A stretch of DNA of 64,000 bases from Pedobacter borealis DSM 19626 (lineage in GTDB: Bacteria > Bacteroidota > Bacteroidia > Sphingobacteriales > Sphingobacteriaceae). Under the pieces are notes generated by a model that was not told the DNA's origin, ran no database searches, and worked only from the letters and a program-made list of their open reading frames with translations. Each line of letters begins with the position of its first letter. The stretch's first letter is position 1. The stretch covers positions 1 through 64,000 of the forward strand of contig NZ_JAUG01000005.1 in assembly GCF_000708285.2 (NCBI RefSeq), written 5' to 3'. Positions 1 to 8,439 of the stretch are shown in pieces. The position numbers and the translations under genes were made by a program.

Positions 1-28
1 GGATCAAGCAAAAAAGTTGGGGAGTATT
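1..28 (+). repeat. Left terminal inverted repeat of the insertion sequence
   Basis: The 28 bases are a perfect reverse complement of 1428-1455. The outer end begins GGATCAAGC and the inner part holds GTTGGGGAGTATT. This is the expected transposase-binding end. Confidence 0.9.
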
Positions 29-61
29 AAAGTTTGATTATTTTTGTGAAAATACTTTGTT

Positions 62-424
62 TTGGACACCACACTACTATCTTTCATACTTCCTGAAGGC
101 TTAACCGAATACTTTGAACTTGATAAGTTTGAACTTTCTGAAGGCTCTTATCATATTTATCTTTTAGAAAAAAACATTCACCCTGGGGAGTATTCAGGAG
201 AAAAGCTAATTTCTAAGGGTTTTTTCGATGAAGTCACTGTTCGCGACTTTCCTTTACGTGGCAAGCCTTGTTTTTTGAAGGTAAAGCGCCGCAAGTGGCA
301 AAACCTCAATACCAAAAAGATTGTTTTTAGGGATTGGCATCTGGTTGCCGATGGTACTAAGATGACTACTGAGTTTGCATTTTTTTTTGAAAAGCTATTT
401 GGATTCAAGCCCAATAAGCTGTAA
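62..424 (+). CDS. IS transposase N-terminal ORF (orfA)
   Basis: A 120-residue protein beginning at a TTG codon; no ATG is available near the start. In ISAon1-type elements the first frame encodes a DNA-binding N-terminal region that precedes the catalytic protein. The middle is basic (CFLKVKRRKWQN around residues 71-82), in keeping with binding the terminal repeats. Its last 50 bases overlap the next ORF, which lies one frame forward. The overlap contains a run of nine T at 380-388, where transcriptional slippage or ribosomal frameshifting could fuse the two products. A one-base loss (T8) or two-base gain would join the frames. Whether the proteins act separately or as a fusion cannot be told from sequence. 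Confidence 0.75.
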   Translation: MDTTLLSFILPEGLTEYFELDKFELSEGSYHIYLLEKNIHPGEYSGEKLISKGFFDEVTVRDFPLRGKPCFLKVKRRKWQNLNTKKIVFRDWHLVADGTKMTTEFAFFFEKLFGFKPNKL

Positions 425-1382
425 AACGCTAGGTCATTTCTTTGGATTAGATGGTAAACGCCTTGAGGAACAATATGCTAGTCATCTGAGTGGATTTACA
501 GATTGGGATCAGTTGGAACATGCGGAGAACTGGCTTGTTTTTCCGGAGAATCTGGGAGAATATCTTTCCATAGATGAAACCAGCCTCTCCCAGGGAGAGT
601 TGTATACCGTTCTGACCAATAAGGCTGCAAAAGGTAAAAAAGGTGCCTTGGTTGCCATTATTAAAGGAACGGAAAGCGAATCGGTTATCAAAGTCCTCTC
701 TCAGATCAAGGTAGGCTTGCGCAGAAAAGTGAAAGAAGTTACTCTTGATCTTGCTCCAACAATGTCCCGTATAGTTAAACGGTGCTTTCCTAATGCAGAA
801 CTGGTTTCCGATCGGTTCCACGTACAGCAACTGGCTACCGAAGGTGTCCAGGAAATAAGGATAAGACACAGATGGGAGGCCATCGAACAGGAAAACAAGG
901 AAATGGAGCTGGCCAAGACTGCAAAAAAACGCTGGGTGCCGGAATTGCTGGAAAATGGTGATACAGTAAAACAATTACTCGCAAGAAGTAGATACTTACT
1001 GTTCAAGAGAGAGGTTAACTGGACCCCTTCGCAATCACACCGGGCAGAGTTATTATTTGGTTTGTATCCTGATCTTGAGCAGGCTTATAAATTAAGTCAG
1101 GGTTTGTCCATTATACTCAGTACATCCAAGGACAGGATAGTTGCTTTTAAAAAGCTGGCCATTTGGTATAATCAGGTAGAAGCAGCGGGATTCAAATCGT
1201 TTAACACGATTTCAAGAACAATCCAGAACAACTACCAAACCATATTAAACTACTTTACAAATAGAAGCACCAATGCATCTGCTGAATCTTTCAACGCTAA
1301 AATAAAAGCATTCAGATCACAGTTTAGGGGAGTGAGAAATGTAAAATTCTTCTTGTTCAGATTAGCTAAAATTTATGCCTAG
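375..1382 (+). CDS. ISL3-type DDE transposase (orfB)
   Basis: About 335 residues in the ISL3/DDE fold. The acidic triad is visible: Asp in YLSIDETSLS, Asp in LVSDRFHVQQL and Glu in NASAESFNAKIKAF. The first is followed by a strand-rich stretch typical of an RNase H fold, and the last lies in the long helix before a basic end (KAFRSQFRG). The listed start is a TTG inside orfA; the true N-terminus may instead come from frameshifting within the T9 run at 380-388. It catalyses cutting and joining at the terminal repeats. The frame is uninterrupted to the stop just before the right end, so the copy is probably active. Confidence 0.85.
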   Translation: MHFFLKSYLDSSPISCKTLGHFFGLDGKRLEEQYASHLSGFTDWDQLEHAENWLVFPENLGEYLSIDETSLSQGELYTVLTNKAAKGKKGALVAIIKGTESESVIKVLSQIKVGLRRKVKEVTLDLAPTMSRIVKRCFPNAELVSDRFHVQQLATEGVQEIRIRHRWEAIEQENKEMELAKTAKKRWVPELLENGDTVKQLLARSRYLLFKREVNWTPSQSHRAELLFGLYPDLEQAYKLSQGLSIILSTSKDRIVAFKKLAIWYNQVEAAGFKSFNTISRTIQNNYQTILNYFTNRSTNASAESFNAKIKAFRSQFRGVRNVKFFLFRLAKIYA

Positions 1383-1384
1383 AA

Positions 1385-1455
1385 TTAATCCCCAACTTTT
1401 TTGCTTGATCCCTTTTTTGCTTGATCCAATACTCCCCAACTTTTTTGCTTGATCC
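1385..1455 (+). repeat. Right end of the IS with three iterations of the terminal repeat
   Basis: The outermost copy (1428-1455) matches the left end perfectly. Directly inside it are a short copy at 1412-1427 (CTTTTTTGCTTGATCC) and a near full-length copy at 1385-1411 sharing CCCCAACTTTTTTGCTTGATCC in substance. The transposase stop codon is at 1380-1382, so the array starts at once after the gene. Iterated right ends could come from imprecise earlier transposition or serve as extra binding sites. Confidence 0.8.
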
Positions 1456-1474
1456 TGCCCGGCGCACAACGAAA

Positions 1475-1503
1475 AAGCCTGTAAACATTTAATTTACAAG
1501 CTT
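1475..1503 (+). terminator. Hairpin, probable terminator of the gene interrupted or flanked by the IS
   Basis: An 11-base stem with one mismatch (AAGCCTGTAAA pairing with TTTACAAGCTT) around a 7-base loop, followed by a T-rich stretch. It lies 20 bases beyond the insertion sequence and would end transcription coming from the left. Confidence 0.5.
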
Positions 1504-1545
1504 TTAGTTAAATTTAAAACTATTTTCGCGGACCGTACGGTACAA

Positions 1546-1707
1546 ATGTCGAACCATTTTATAGAGGACCTTAAAAAACTGGAATTGATAAAAAGAGGAT
1601 TAATTGCTGAAAATGAGTCTATTGCGAAAAGAATACAGACGGAGAGCCTGTTTCCTTCAAGAGACAAAAAGGCATCTATTAATAAACGAAAAGGATTTAA
1701 GCTGTGA
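1546..1707 (+). CDS. Possible small ORF of unknown function
   Basis: A 53-residue frame from ATG that is rich in Lys and Glu (begins MSNHFIEDLKKLEL, ends KRKGFKL) and would fold as a charged helix pair. It is the only plausible coding content in the 428-base gap between the insertion sequence and the STAND gene. I recognise no family and see no clear ribosome binding site. It may be a remnant of the locus hit by the insertion sequence, or chance. Confidence 0.25.
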   Translation: MSNHFIEDLKKLELIKRGLIAENESIAKRIQTESLFPSRDKKASINKRKGFKL

Positions 1708-1829
1708 ATTTTTAAATTCTCTACCTCGCCAAGCGTATAAAATAACTCCTTTAAATAAAGAATCGAATAATGTCCTGTGTTCGGGCGAAAACTAAAGCCG
1801 TTATTAACAATAAGGTATCTATCCACATG

Positions 1830-1879
1830 CCAAAATTGAATTAGCGATTCAACTTTGTGAATCGCTAATTCAATTTTGG
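1830..1879 (-). terminator. 22-bp perfect hairpin ending the STAND gene
   Basis: Bases 1830-1851 pair perfectly with 1858-1879 around a six-base loop. It begins five bases past the stop codon of the leftward STAND gene, where a terminator is expected. A U-run on the minus strand is not obvious, so it may act by structure or also serve rightward transcripts. Confidence 0.7.
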
Positions 1880-1883
1880 TATT

Positions 1884-4800
1884 TTACCTCAATTCCGGCA
1901 GCGTTTGAAACAACCGCCTTGCCTCGGGCCAACCCGCTTCCACAAACACCGCAAGGCATTCGACGAGCTTCTCCCTTCTTTGTGCATCCACAAAAATGGG
2001 ACGGTAATCGGCTATGTAAAGGCCGACAAGTTTAACAAACAGCTTGGCGCCCATCGGCTCATGCTCATATCTTGCAACACCGGTTTTTCTCAGCATTGCC
2101 TCGCTGAACAGATCAAAACATTGGGCAGGGTTCGCTTCGAGTAATTTTTCAAGGACTTCTAAGCAGTGGTGCACGGATTTGGGCGTTCCCAATGTGGTCA
2201 ATTTGGAAATGATCGGACTGTATTCGTCCAGAAAGGCCTGCTGTTCTTCGATCGATAAGCTTATTGCCCTCCTATAACCAATGCCATAATAAAGCTGATC
2301 GGCGATTTCATTGAATAACTTTAGTGCAGCTACTTCCTCTTCAGTCGCTTCACGATCAGTCGGCCATGATCTTACATTCGGTTCCAGAGCTGCAATCAAT
2401 GCCCATAAAAATGCAATAACATTTTTCCTGCTTATTTCTTCCGGACCGCCCGCACTGGAATACCCAATACCGAGATAATCCCGCAAACTGAACAGCACGC
2501 CATGGAGCTGCTTTTCGTAATTCTTGAAATTGGCAATCCATTTACCGATTTCCGCTTTTGAGGACGTAAAGCCCTTTACCACACCAAAGTAAGCAAATGT
2601 AGACGGCACCACGTTCTCCCCGCTATGGAAAGATACTTCTTTACCTGTCAGTTTTAAAAACAACGGCTCTACTTTTTCAGGGGCAATCACCCTTAACCGG
2701 GAAAGTACGTGGGCACCAAATCCCAATACCGCCTTGTTATGTTCGGAGGAAACAAATTTATCTGCCAGTTCCCACATCGCATTCCGGTCAATATCCCACA
2801 GACCGATCACCTTAGTGATGAGCTGCATCCGCACCGCTGGATGGGGATCGGTAAGCAACATTTTCTGATAGCGCTCACTAATTTTTGGCCACAGCCCCGG
2901 TACGGTTAATGTATCTCCCAATGCTCCGGCAGCTTCTACCCTTACCGACTGGCCCGACCAGGATGGAAAACGCTCGAAATCCGCTTCGGTCTGTTTATCA
3001 ATCCTCGGGCTGGTATGATGGCTTAAATCCAGTAGCCGCTGAACGGCAGCATCCTGCTCCTCAGTTGGCACTAGACCGTTTTTTAGCGATTTGCCCAGCG
3101 ACTTGGAAATCACTTCGGCAGCTTCATCCGCCAGGGCCTCAGGAATGGGCAAACTTGCGGTATCAACCAATTTGGAAAGACCGTCCACAGTCGGCCATAA
3201 TGGATCTTCCTGCCCGTCTTCCACTTTTTCGGCCATCATTGACCTCAGCGAATCGCTGGCCGAATGGATCTGCTCAAGCTCATCAGAATCATGGGGTTTC
3301 CTTCCCGTACTGCTTGTGGCGGAGCTCCATCCCGAACCAAACTCGACCGGTCTACCATTGGATACGTCCTCGCCATCTTTCAATGCCTTTTTAAGAAAAT
3401 CCTTTGCCTGCTCGGTGACCAGATTGGCCTCACCGATTGCATTAAAAACAGTGGCAACAGTCGATTTCAGGTAGTATTCCGGATCTCCGGTGTGCGCGAA
3501 ATCATAGGACAAAATCTTTTCCTCAGCACTTCTGCGCTGTTCCACTGAAACGAGGGGATAGGTCGCTGTAATCATTTCAATGGCCTGTTTCCTTGTATTC
3601 ATGGAGCTTAAAATGACCTGGTCAATGGCCGAATTCCACATGAGCTTGCCCAATACTTCGGGCCGTCTTGTAGCGGCATCAAATAATACCTTCCACACCA
3701 ATGCCTTGCTGCTTTCATTCAACAAAATAGCAGGTGCGGTAAACAACACAGCCTCATCTGCGCCAATCGCCCAGGCTATAAAGGCACTATAAATCTTATC
3801 TTCACCGTCATGCCCAGAATCAATGTCCCATGCCCAGAGCGCACTGTTATCCTCAATGAACAGCTTCTGGCCGTCCAAATAGTCCACCTTGTAATCCTTA
3901 ACAGGTTCGCCCAGCCTGCGGCTGTTCAGCCCGTCCAGACCTGCACCAAGGGCGCGGAAACCGGCTTTTGGAAACAGTTCCAGCAGCCTTGGGAAATCCG
4001 TACTTAGGCTATACTCCGCCAAGCTAAAATCTTGGGCTGCATTTGAAGTCAGGCTCAGAATCCAGCTGGGGCGGCCCATTGCCGTTTTGTGCTCACTGCT
4101 GAAATCCCCTCCTGCAAATACCCGGCGGTAGAGCATTGCAATCAGATCATCATCATGCTCAGCAAGGGAAACTGTCTCCCTTGCCAGCCAGGGCACTTCA
4201 ATGTAACCCAGCTTGTTAAAACGTTCGGGAGCGAAAACCTGCTTCAGCCTATCTTTGGAGGCTTTTGGATCAGAGCCGTATGTCTTTGCCAGGAACGGAA
4301 TGACACTCGGAGAAAGCCAGTGGATCAAATGGTCTTCCTTTGACATGGCATCAAATAAAGTCCTTGATACTTTCCCCAATGCCAGCTGGCCAATATCGGT
4401 CAATGGACCAGGGAGCAGCAGATCAATGATCACCCTCAGGCTGTTCAGCTGATAATAGTCGATCACATTTTTAATTCCCGAAACCATTACAGCCCAGCCA
4501 TCTGCCGCACCAGTGGCTACCCCAAAGGTACTAAGCGTACCGGCCAGATGGATAATTCCTTTTTTATGATCAGGATCAGCGCCTGACAAGACTTTTGAAA
4601 GCGCAGTCAGATCTTCTCCGACAGCAACACCTTGAACAGCGATCCGCGCCACTTCCACCCTGATGATGGGATCAGTAGCTTCACTAGTCATCAAAATGGT
4701 AATCAGCTTCCAATAATCTTCGGCAGAAGACGTTTTTTTTAGGTGTTCCACCCAGTACTCCAGCGACGGAGAGATGAGCAATCCCGCTCCTGCCGATTTT

Positions 4801-6599
4801 GACAATCGGGGTATGGCCTTCGGCGGATCAGGTTCCAATATCAACTTGGACACTGCATAATCAAAAAGCACGTGGTGCCGGAATGCGATACGGTGGGTCT
4901 GCTCGGTGACCAGCACACCCCTGGCCTGTAACTGCTGGATAACAGCAGCGGCATCTTGCGGAATTTCAGTCTCCGGGATATCGACCGCCCGTGCTGAAAG
5001 CACGAGCTCAACAAAGGTTTTCATCGCAATGGTAGCGGGCAGCCCCAGGTCATCCAAACGCTCGCTCCAATACCTGGCGAGCAATTCCGAGCGGGTGACA
5101 ACACCGGACAGAGAAGCTGGCGCGACCCCTGCGCTAAGCAGTTCGCCGATCAGCGAGAGGTTAAACGGATTTCTTGCCAGTTCGGACATTTTATCCCCGC
5201 CAGCAGCTAATGCAACCTTCAGCGAAGGTGACTTTGCTTCGATCTCGCTGATTTCCGACTCACCGAGCAGGGGAACATGAACATGCCGGACAGCCATAAA
5301 GCTGGGCTCGGAAAATCCGGGAACAGGGGCCACGCCTTTAAAAAGCCGTCTCCATTCCACCCCTAACTTCAGATCAAAGGTCCGCACCGAGGCGATCACC
5401 TTCCAGCCGGGTAACAGGGAGACCTCATGGATCAGTTTTTTATAAGTTGCCTCGGCCACACCGCCCCTAGTCGCATCTAGTGCGTCAAGGACCAGGTAGC
5501 CGGTGCCACTTAGTGATATATTTTTGCACACCTCAATCAAGGGATGCTCCAGTCCGATTTCTTTTTGCAGCGCTTCCAGGGTGCCGATGTTGGTTTCAAC
5601 CGTCAGGGTCACCACAACCGAATCTTTTGAAAGTTCGCTCGAAAGTGCATGCATAATGCCCGATTTTCCAGAACCGGGATCTCCGGTAATGGCCAGTCCG
5701 CCGTTTCTTGCCGCACTGATCACCACTGGGCTGACCGGACGGGAAAAAGTGATCTCTCCGGCCTCGGTATTGATCTTAGTAAATCGTACCAGCCTGTTCA
5801 CCACACTTGCGCTATAGGCCGTAAGCTTGGCCACATCTGAGTGATAACTTGGTGGTTCTACAAGGGAAATTTTGCCCTGTAAGTAAAGTCGGATCGCACT
5901 CTGGTCGCCGCCGGTCCCATTTTTGGATGCCTCGGTTGCCCATTTGACCAGCATATCAGCCAACGTTGTTTCATCCCCCTTTATCTTGACCACCTCCCGC
6001 AATGCTTCGGTAGCCAAAAGTTTCTGGTTGTCATCCAGCACCACCACTGCGCAAAGCTTAAGTATCGAATTTACCGTGGCGGATGATGCTGCAGTTCCCT
6101 CTTCCTCCAGCCAGGCATCCTTAATCAAACCCGTGAAGATATCCAAGGCATTTTGCTGGTTCTTTGGCAATGCGGTCGCTGCACCCGTGCGGCTTTTTGC
6201 AAGTACTTCCTTCAGGTCGTTACGCACTGTAGCTGGTGCGGTCTCACTGACTACCAGTATCAACCTGTCGGTGGTCAAATCCATATCCCGGTTTTTACTT
6301 CCGCTGGGAACGCCTTCACGGTATTGCCGCACAAACTGGTCAACGACAGATCGCAGTTCACTATCCTTTGCATCGGACAATGACAGATTTGTTTTCGCTT
6401 GAAAAAATAGTAATCCCTTATCCGTTATGACCTTAACATCATCAACGGGGGAAGGTGCCTCCATAAATATCTTTTGGGGCTTGCCTGGTAAATTATCGCC
6501 CAGGCGACTTATTGGACGTTCTGTTAGTAGGAGAGCGGCTACATAGGCGCCGACTTCTGATTGAAAAAGAACGCCACCTGATGTTGCTCTTCCACTCAT
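1884..6599 (-). CDS. STAND NTPase with N-terminal PD-(D/E)XK-like nuclease domain (Avs-like defence protein)
   Basis: About 1571 residues. I start at the ATG at 6599 (MSGRATSGGV) rather than 48 bases upstream, because the family-like fold begins there and the extra 16 residues look like read-in. Residues 1-200 resemble the Cap4/DUF4297-like nuclease group: an FQ-x-EVGAYVAALLL helix, an acidic pair in SPVDDVKV (about 53-54) and FQAK at about 66-69. A P-loop follows (GDPGSGKSG, about 306-314) with a Walker B in YLVLDALDA (about 368-376), then roughly 1000 residues of helical, HEAT/TPR-like sequence that would sense a target. Such proteins oligomerise on phage proteins and cut DNA. It is last in a leftward block with an S8 protease and an MBL hydrolase. 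Its base composition looks clearly richer in GC than its neighbours, suggesting separate acquisition. Confidence 0.75.
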   Translation of the reverse strand: MSGRATSGGVLFQSEVGAYVAALLLTERPISRLGDNLPGKPQKIFMEAPSPVDDVKVITDKGLLFFQAKTNLSLSDAKDSELRSVVDQFVRQYREGVPSGSKNRDMDLTTDRLILVVSETAPATVRNDLKEVLAKSRTGAATALPKNQQNALDIFTGLIKDAWLEEEGTAASSATVNSILKLCAVVVLDDNQKLLATEALREVVKIKGDETTLADMLVKWATEASKNGTGGDQSAIRLYLQGKISLVEPPSYHSDVAKLTAYSASVVNRLVRFTKINTEAGEITFSRPVSPVVISAARNGGLAITGDPGSGKSGIMHALSSELSKDSVVVTLTVETNIGTLEALQKEIGLEHPLIEVCKNISLSGTGYLVLDALDATRGGVAEATYKKLIHEVSLLPGWKVIASVRTFDLKLGVEWRRLFKGVAPVPGFSEPSFMAVRHVHVPLLGESEISEIEAKSPSLKVALAAGGDKMSELARNPFNLSLIGELLSAGVAPASLSGVVTRSELLARYWSERLDDLGLPATIAMKTFVELVLSARAVDIPETEIPQDAAAVIQQLQARGVLVTEQTHRIAFRHHVLFDYAVSKLILEPDPPKAIPRLSKSAGAGLLISPSLEYWVEHLKKTSSAEDYWKLITILMTSEATDPIIRVEVARIAVQGVAVGEDLTALSKVLSGADPDHKKGIIHLAGTLSTFGVATGAADGWAVMVSGIKNVIDYYQLNSLRVIIDLLLPGPLTDIGQLALGKVSRTLFDAMSKEDHLIHWLSPSVIPFLAKTYGSDPKASKDRLKQVFAPERFNKLGYIEVPWLARETVSLAEHDDDLIAMLYRRVFAGGDFSSEHKTAMGRPSWILSLTSNAAQDFSLAEYSLSTDFPRLLELFPKAGFRALGAGLDGLNSRRLGEPVKDYKVDYLDGQKLFIEDNSALWAWDIDSGHDGEDKIYSAFIAWAIGADEAVLFTAPAILLNESSKALVWKVLFDAATRRPEVLGKLMWNSAIDQVILSSMNTRKQAIEMITATYPLVSVEQRRSAEEKILSYDFAHTGDPEYYLKSTVATVFNAIGEANLVTEQAKDFLKKALKDGEDVSNGRPVEFGSGWSSATSSTGRKPHDSDELEQIHSASDSLRSMMAEKVEDGQEDPLWPTVDGLSKLVDTASLPIPEALADEAAEVISKSLGKSLKNGLVPTEEQDAAVQRLLDLSHHTSPRIDKQTEADFERFPSWSGQSVRVEAAGALGDTLTVPGLWPKISERYQKMLLTDPHPAVRMQLITKVIGLWDIDRNAMWELADKFVSSEHNKAVLGFGAHVLSRLRVIAPEKVEPLFLKLTGKEVSFHSGENVVPSTFAYFGVVKGFTSSKAEIGKWIANFKNYEKQLHGVLFSLRDYLGIGYSSAGGPEEISRKNVIAFLWALIAALEPNVRSWPTDREATEEEVAALKLFNEIADQLYYGIGYRRAISLSIEEQQAFLDEYSPIISKLTTLGTPKSVHHCLEVLEKLLEANPAQCFDLFSEAMLRKTGVARYEHEPMGAKLFVKLVGLYIADYRPIFVDAQRREKLVECLAVFVEAGWPEARRLFQTLPELR

Positions 6600-6845
6600 A
6601 GTACAAAATACAGGAAACTTCTGAATTTGGCAAATCACGGCTACCATACCTGCAAGTGTTGTGACTACAATTCAAAAACGACAAGTAATTTCAGACGAGA
6701 CTGACAATAAACAAAAGAAGAAAGGCCTTGGATTATAATTTTCTGGTCGGGCAAAATAGTGAGCAGGGAATTATCGAATACCTTACATGAATACTTCAGA
6801 TTTAGCGACGCAATATCTTTTTCATCAGACAACAAACTTCCTTGG

Positions 6846-8132
6846 CTAGCCAAGCTTGTACAGATAATTTTCAAGCTTGTTTTTCCAGCTTTCAAAACTC
6901 TCCAAAGGCTTCTTCGATATCTTAGAATGGAAAAAGGTTGCAAAACATACGATATCCACATTGCGATTTTGACGCTGGCTACTTTTGTAAACATCCCTTC
7001 CGGAGCTGCATATTTGTTTGATTTCTCGCTCTATTAGAAAAAATGGCTCGGTAGTGTCGAGGTAAGTGCTCCATACATAAGTAGCATTTGAATTTCTCTG
7101 CTCCCAAACAAAATGAGTATGTTTTATCCCTTCAATAGTAAACAAAAAACCGAAGTATGGATAAAGTGTAAATTTAATCTTCTGATTCAGGGTTTGCCTA
7201 ATGTTAGCAAGATATTGGATCTGAGCTTTGTTACGTACTTTGCCATTTTTCATTATAATTTCAATTACCTCCTGCTCTGTATCCTGCAAAATACCTGTAG
7301 TAATTTTAGTCAATTCCAATACAGAATTAAGAGAAAGTAGCTGGCCTGTTTCATTGTTCTTTGCTTTGCAGATACTCATTACCCTTTCCTGTTTAATCTC
7401 TTCTATCAAAGATTTATTAATGGCTTCAATATCTGGCGAACTCGCGGTATGATCGGTTTGGCCCTTGAACACCGAAAGCTGTGCAACCACTGTAATGCGT
7501 TTCTTGCCAAGTTTTTTTGAAAACCATTCTTTTACTTCTTCGAACGCCTCTATGATTTCGGTATTTAGAACTACAAAGGAAATCGTTTTATTGATCCCTA
7601 GTTCTCTAACCCAGTAATCAAATGTTACATATCCATTCTTAAATAACAGATTAGAAAAAGGTATTTTAAGTTCAAGGGTGTATCGAAAAGCGCTCACTTG
7701 ATCGACTGTTGTCAAATGTGAGAATCCTTTGAAACCTTGTTGATGGCCTAAACTAGCTGTTGATTCTAGGAGTTTAGTGGCGGACTCATTATATTCAAGC
7801 ATTGGTTTCAAATTAATTTGTTGGTGCCACCACAATTGAGGTGAGAGTAAATCCCATTTCATTGGAGCAAATATTATCTGATTAATTATTTTATCAGTAC
7901 GCTGTTTGATAAAACGATCTTTGTCGGTCGGCGAATAGTCAATCACTTGAACATTTAAAACACCTAAAGCCGGATTATAATCATCAATCTTGACCATCCA
8001 ATATAAGCCTTTCTTAAAACCTAGGTATTGATAGAGGATATTGGTTTGATCGAAAGGTAGAGACAGAAACGGTGTCAGGTATATTCTATCCTCATCAATT
8101 TTCAATAACAATTCATTGTTAAGCTTACTCAT
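6846..8132 (-). CDS. Unknown 428-residue protein in the protease/MBL/STAND block
   Basis: I do not recognise this family. It has no signal peptide or membrane segment and no clear catalytic motif. The N-terminal half is rich in aromatic residues (for example LYWMVKIDDY and LSPQLWWHQQINLKP); the middle has a helical stretch (EAFEEVKEWFSKKLGKKR) and the C-terminus is basic (KSSQRQNRNVD). The composition is AT-rich like the MBL gene upstream and unlike the STAND gene downstream. It is separated by about 250-300 bases on both sides, so it may have its own promoter, but its orientation and place suggest that it belongs to the same defence block, perhaps as a sensor or substrate of the protease. 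Confidence 0.7.
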   Translation of the reverse strand: MSKLNNELLLKIDEDRIYLTPFLSLPFDQTNILYQYLGFKKGLYWMVKIDDYNPALGVLNVQVIDYSPTDKDRFIKQRTDKIINQIIFAPMKWDLLSPQLWWHQQINLKPMLEYNESATKLLESTASLGHQQGFKGFSHLTTVDQVSAFRYTLELKIPFSNLLFKNGYVTFDYWVRELGINKTISFVVLNTEIIEAFEEVKEWFSKKLGKKRITVVAQLSVFKGQTDHTASSPDIEAINKSLIEEIKQERVMSICKAKNNETGQLLSLNSVLELTKITTGILQDTEQEVIEIIMKNGKVRNKAQIQYLANIRQTLNQKIKFTLYPYFGFLFTIEGIKHTHFVWEQRNSNATYVWSTYLDTTEPFFLIEREIKQICSSGRDVYKSSQRQNRNVDIVCFATFFHSKISKKPLESFESWKNKLENYLYKLG

Positions 8133-8439
8133 TAGTTTTTGATACGTTCGGATTAAATAAATTTCAAAAAGCCGATAACACTGTGTGTCTTATTAAATCA
8201 ATAATAAGCACTGGTGACGATATTGTTTATCTTTTACCAATTATTTTTAGCAACATCCTTTAATCCTTTCCTGACATCAGGAATCTCGGTTATTTTCAAT
8301 CAAAAGTTTGACTCTTCTCTCATTTACGTATTTGAATTGTGCGTCATTTTTTTGCTTTCAATAACTAATAATCTGGGGAAGGAACCGCTCCTTTTTCGCT
8401 AATATCCATAGGATGTTTCATGAAAATGGCTATTGTAGA
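8133..8439. other. Intergenic gap, probable promoter of the 428-residue gene
   Basis: This is an AT-rich 307-base gap between the MBL gene and the 428-residue gene. One short rightward open frame is present but has no start context or protein features I trust. It presumably holds the promoter for the leftward gene; no clear -33/-7 pair was found. Confidence 0.4.

Larger units (their letters stand above)
1..1455 (+). mobile_element. Complete ISAon1-like insertion sequence (ISL3-type DDE transposase)
   Basis: The element is bounded by matching inverted ends: bases 1-28 are the exact reverse complement of 1428-1455. It carries two overlapping rightward frames, a short N-terminal protein and a DDE transposase, the layout I know from ISAon1-type elements of Bacteroidota. 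Both frames are open and the catalytic residues are present, so it looks intact. The left end is base 1 of the window, so no target duplication can be checked and the interrupted locus is unknown. A repeat starting exactly at base 1 suggests an assembly break. The family name is recalled from the gene layout, not searched. Confidence 0.85.

Noticed and set aside
6665..6994. A 109-residue minus-strand frame overlapping the end of the 428-residue gene
   Set aside because: It overlaps a better gene out of frame and has no recognisable features.
8214..8402. A 62-residue rightward frame rich in Phe/Leu
   Set aside because: Hydrophobic content comes from AT-rich DNA; no start context, family or neighbours support it.
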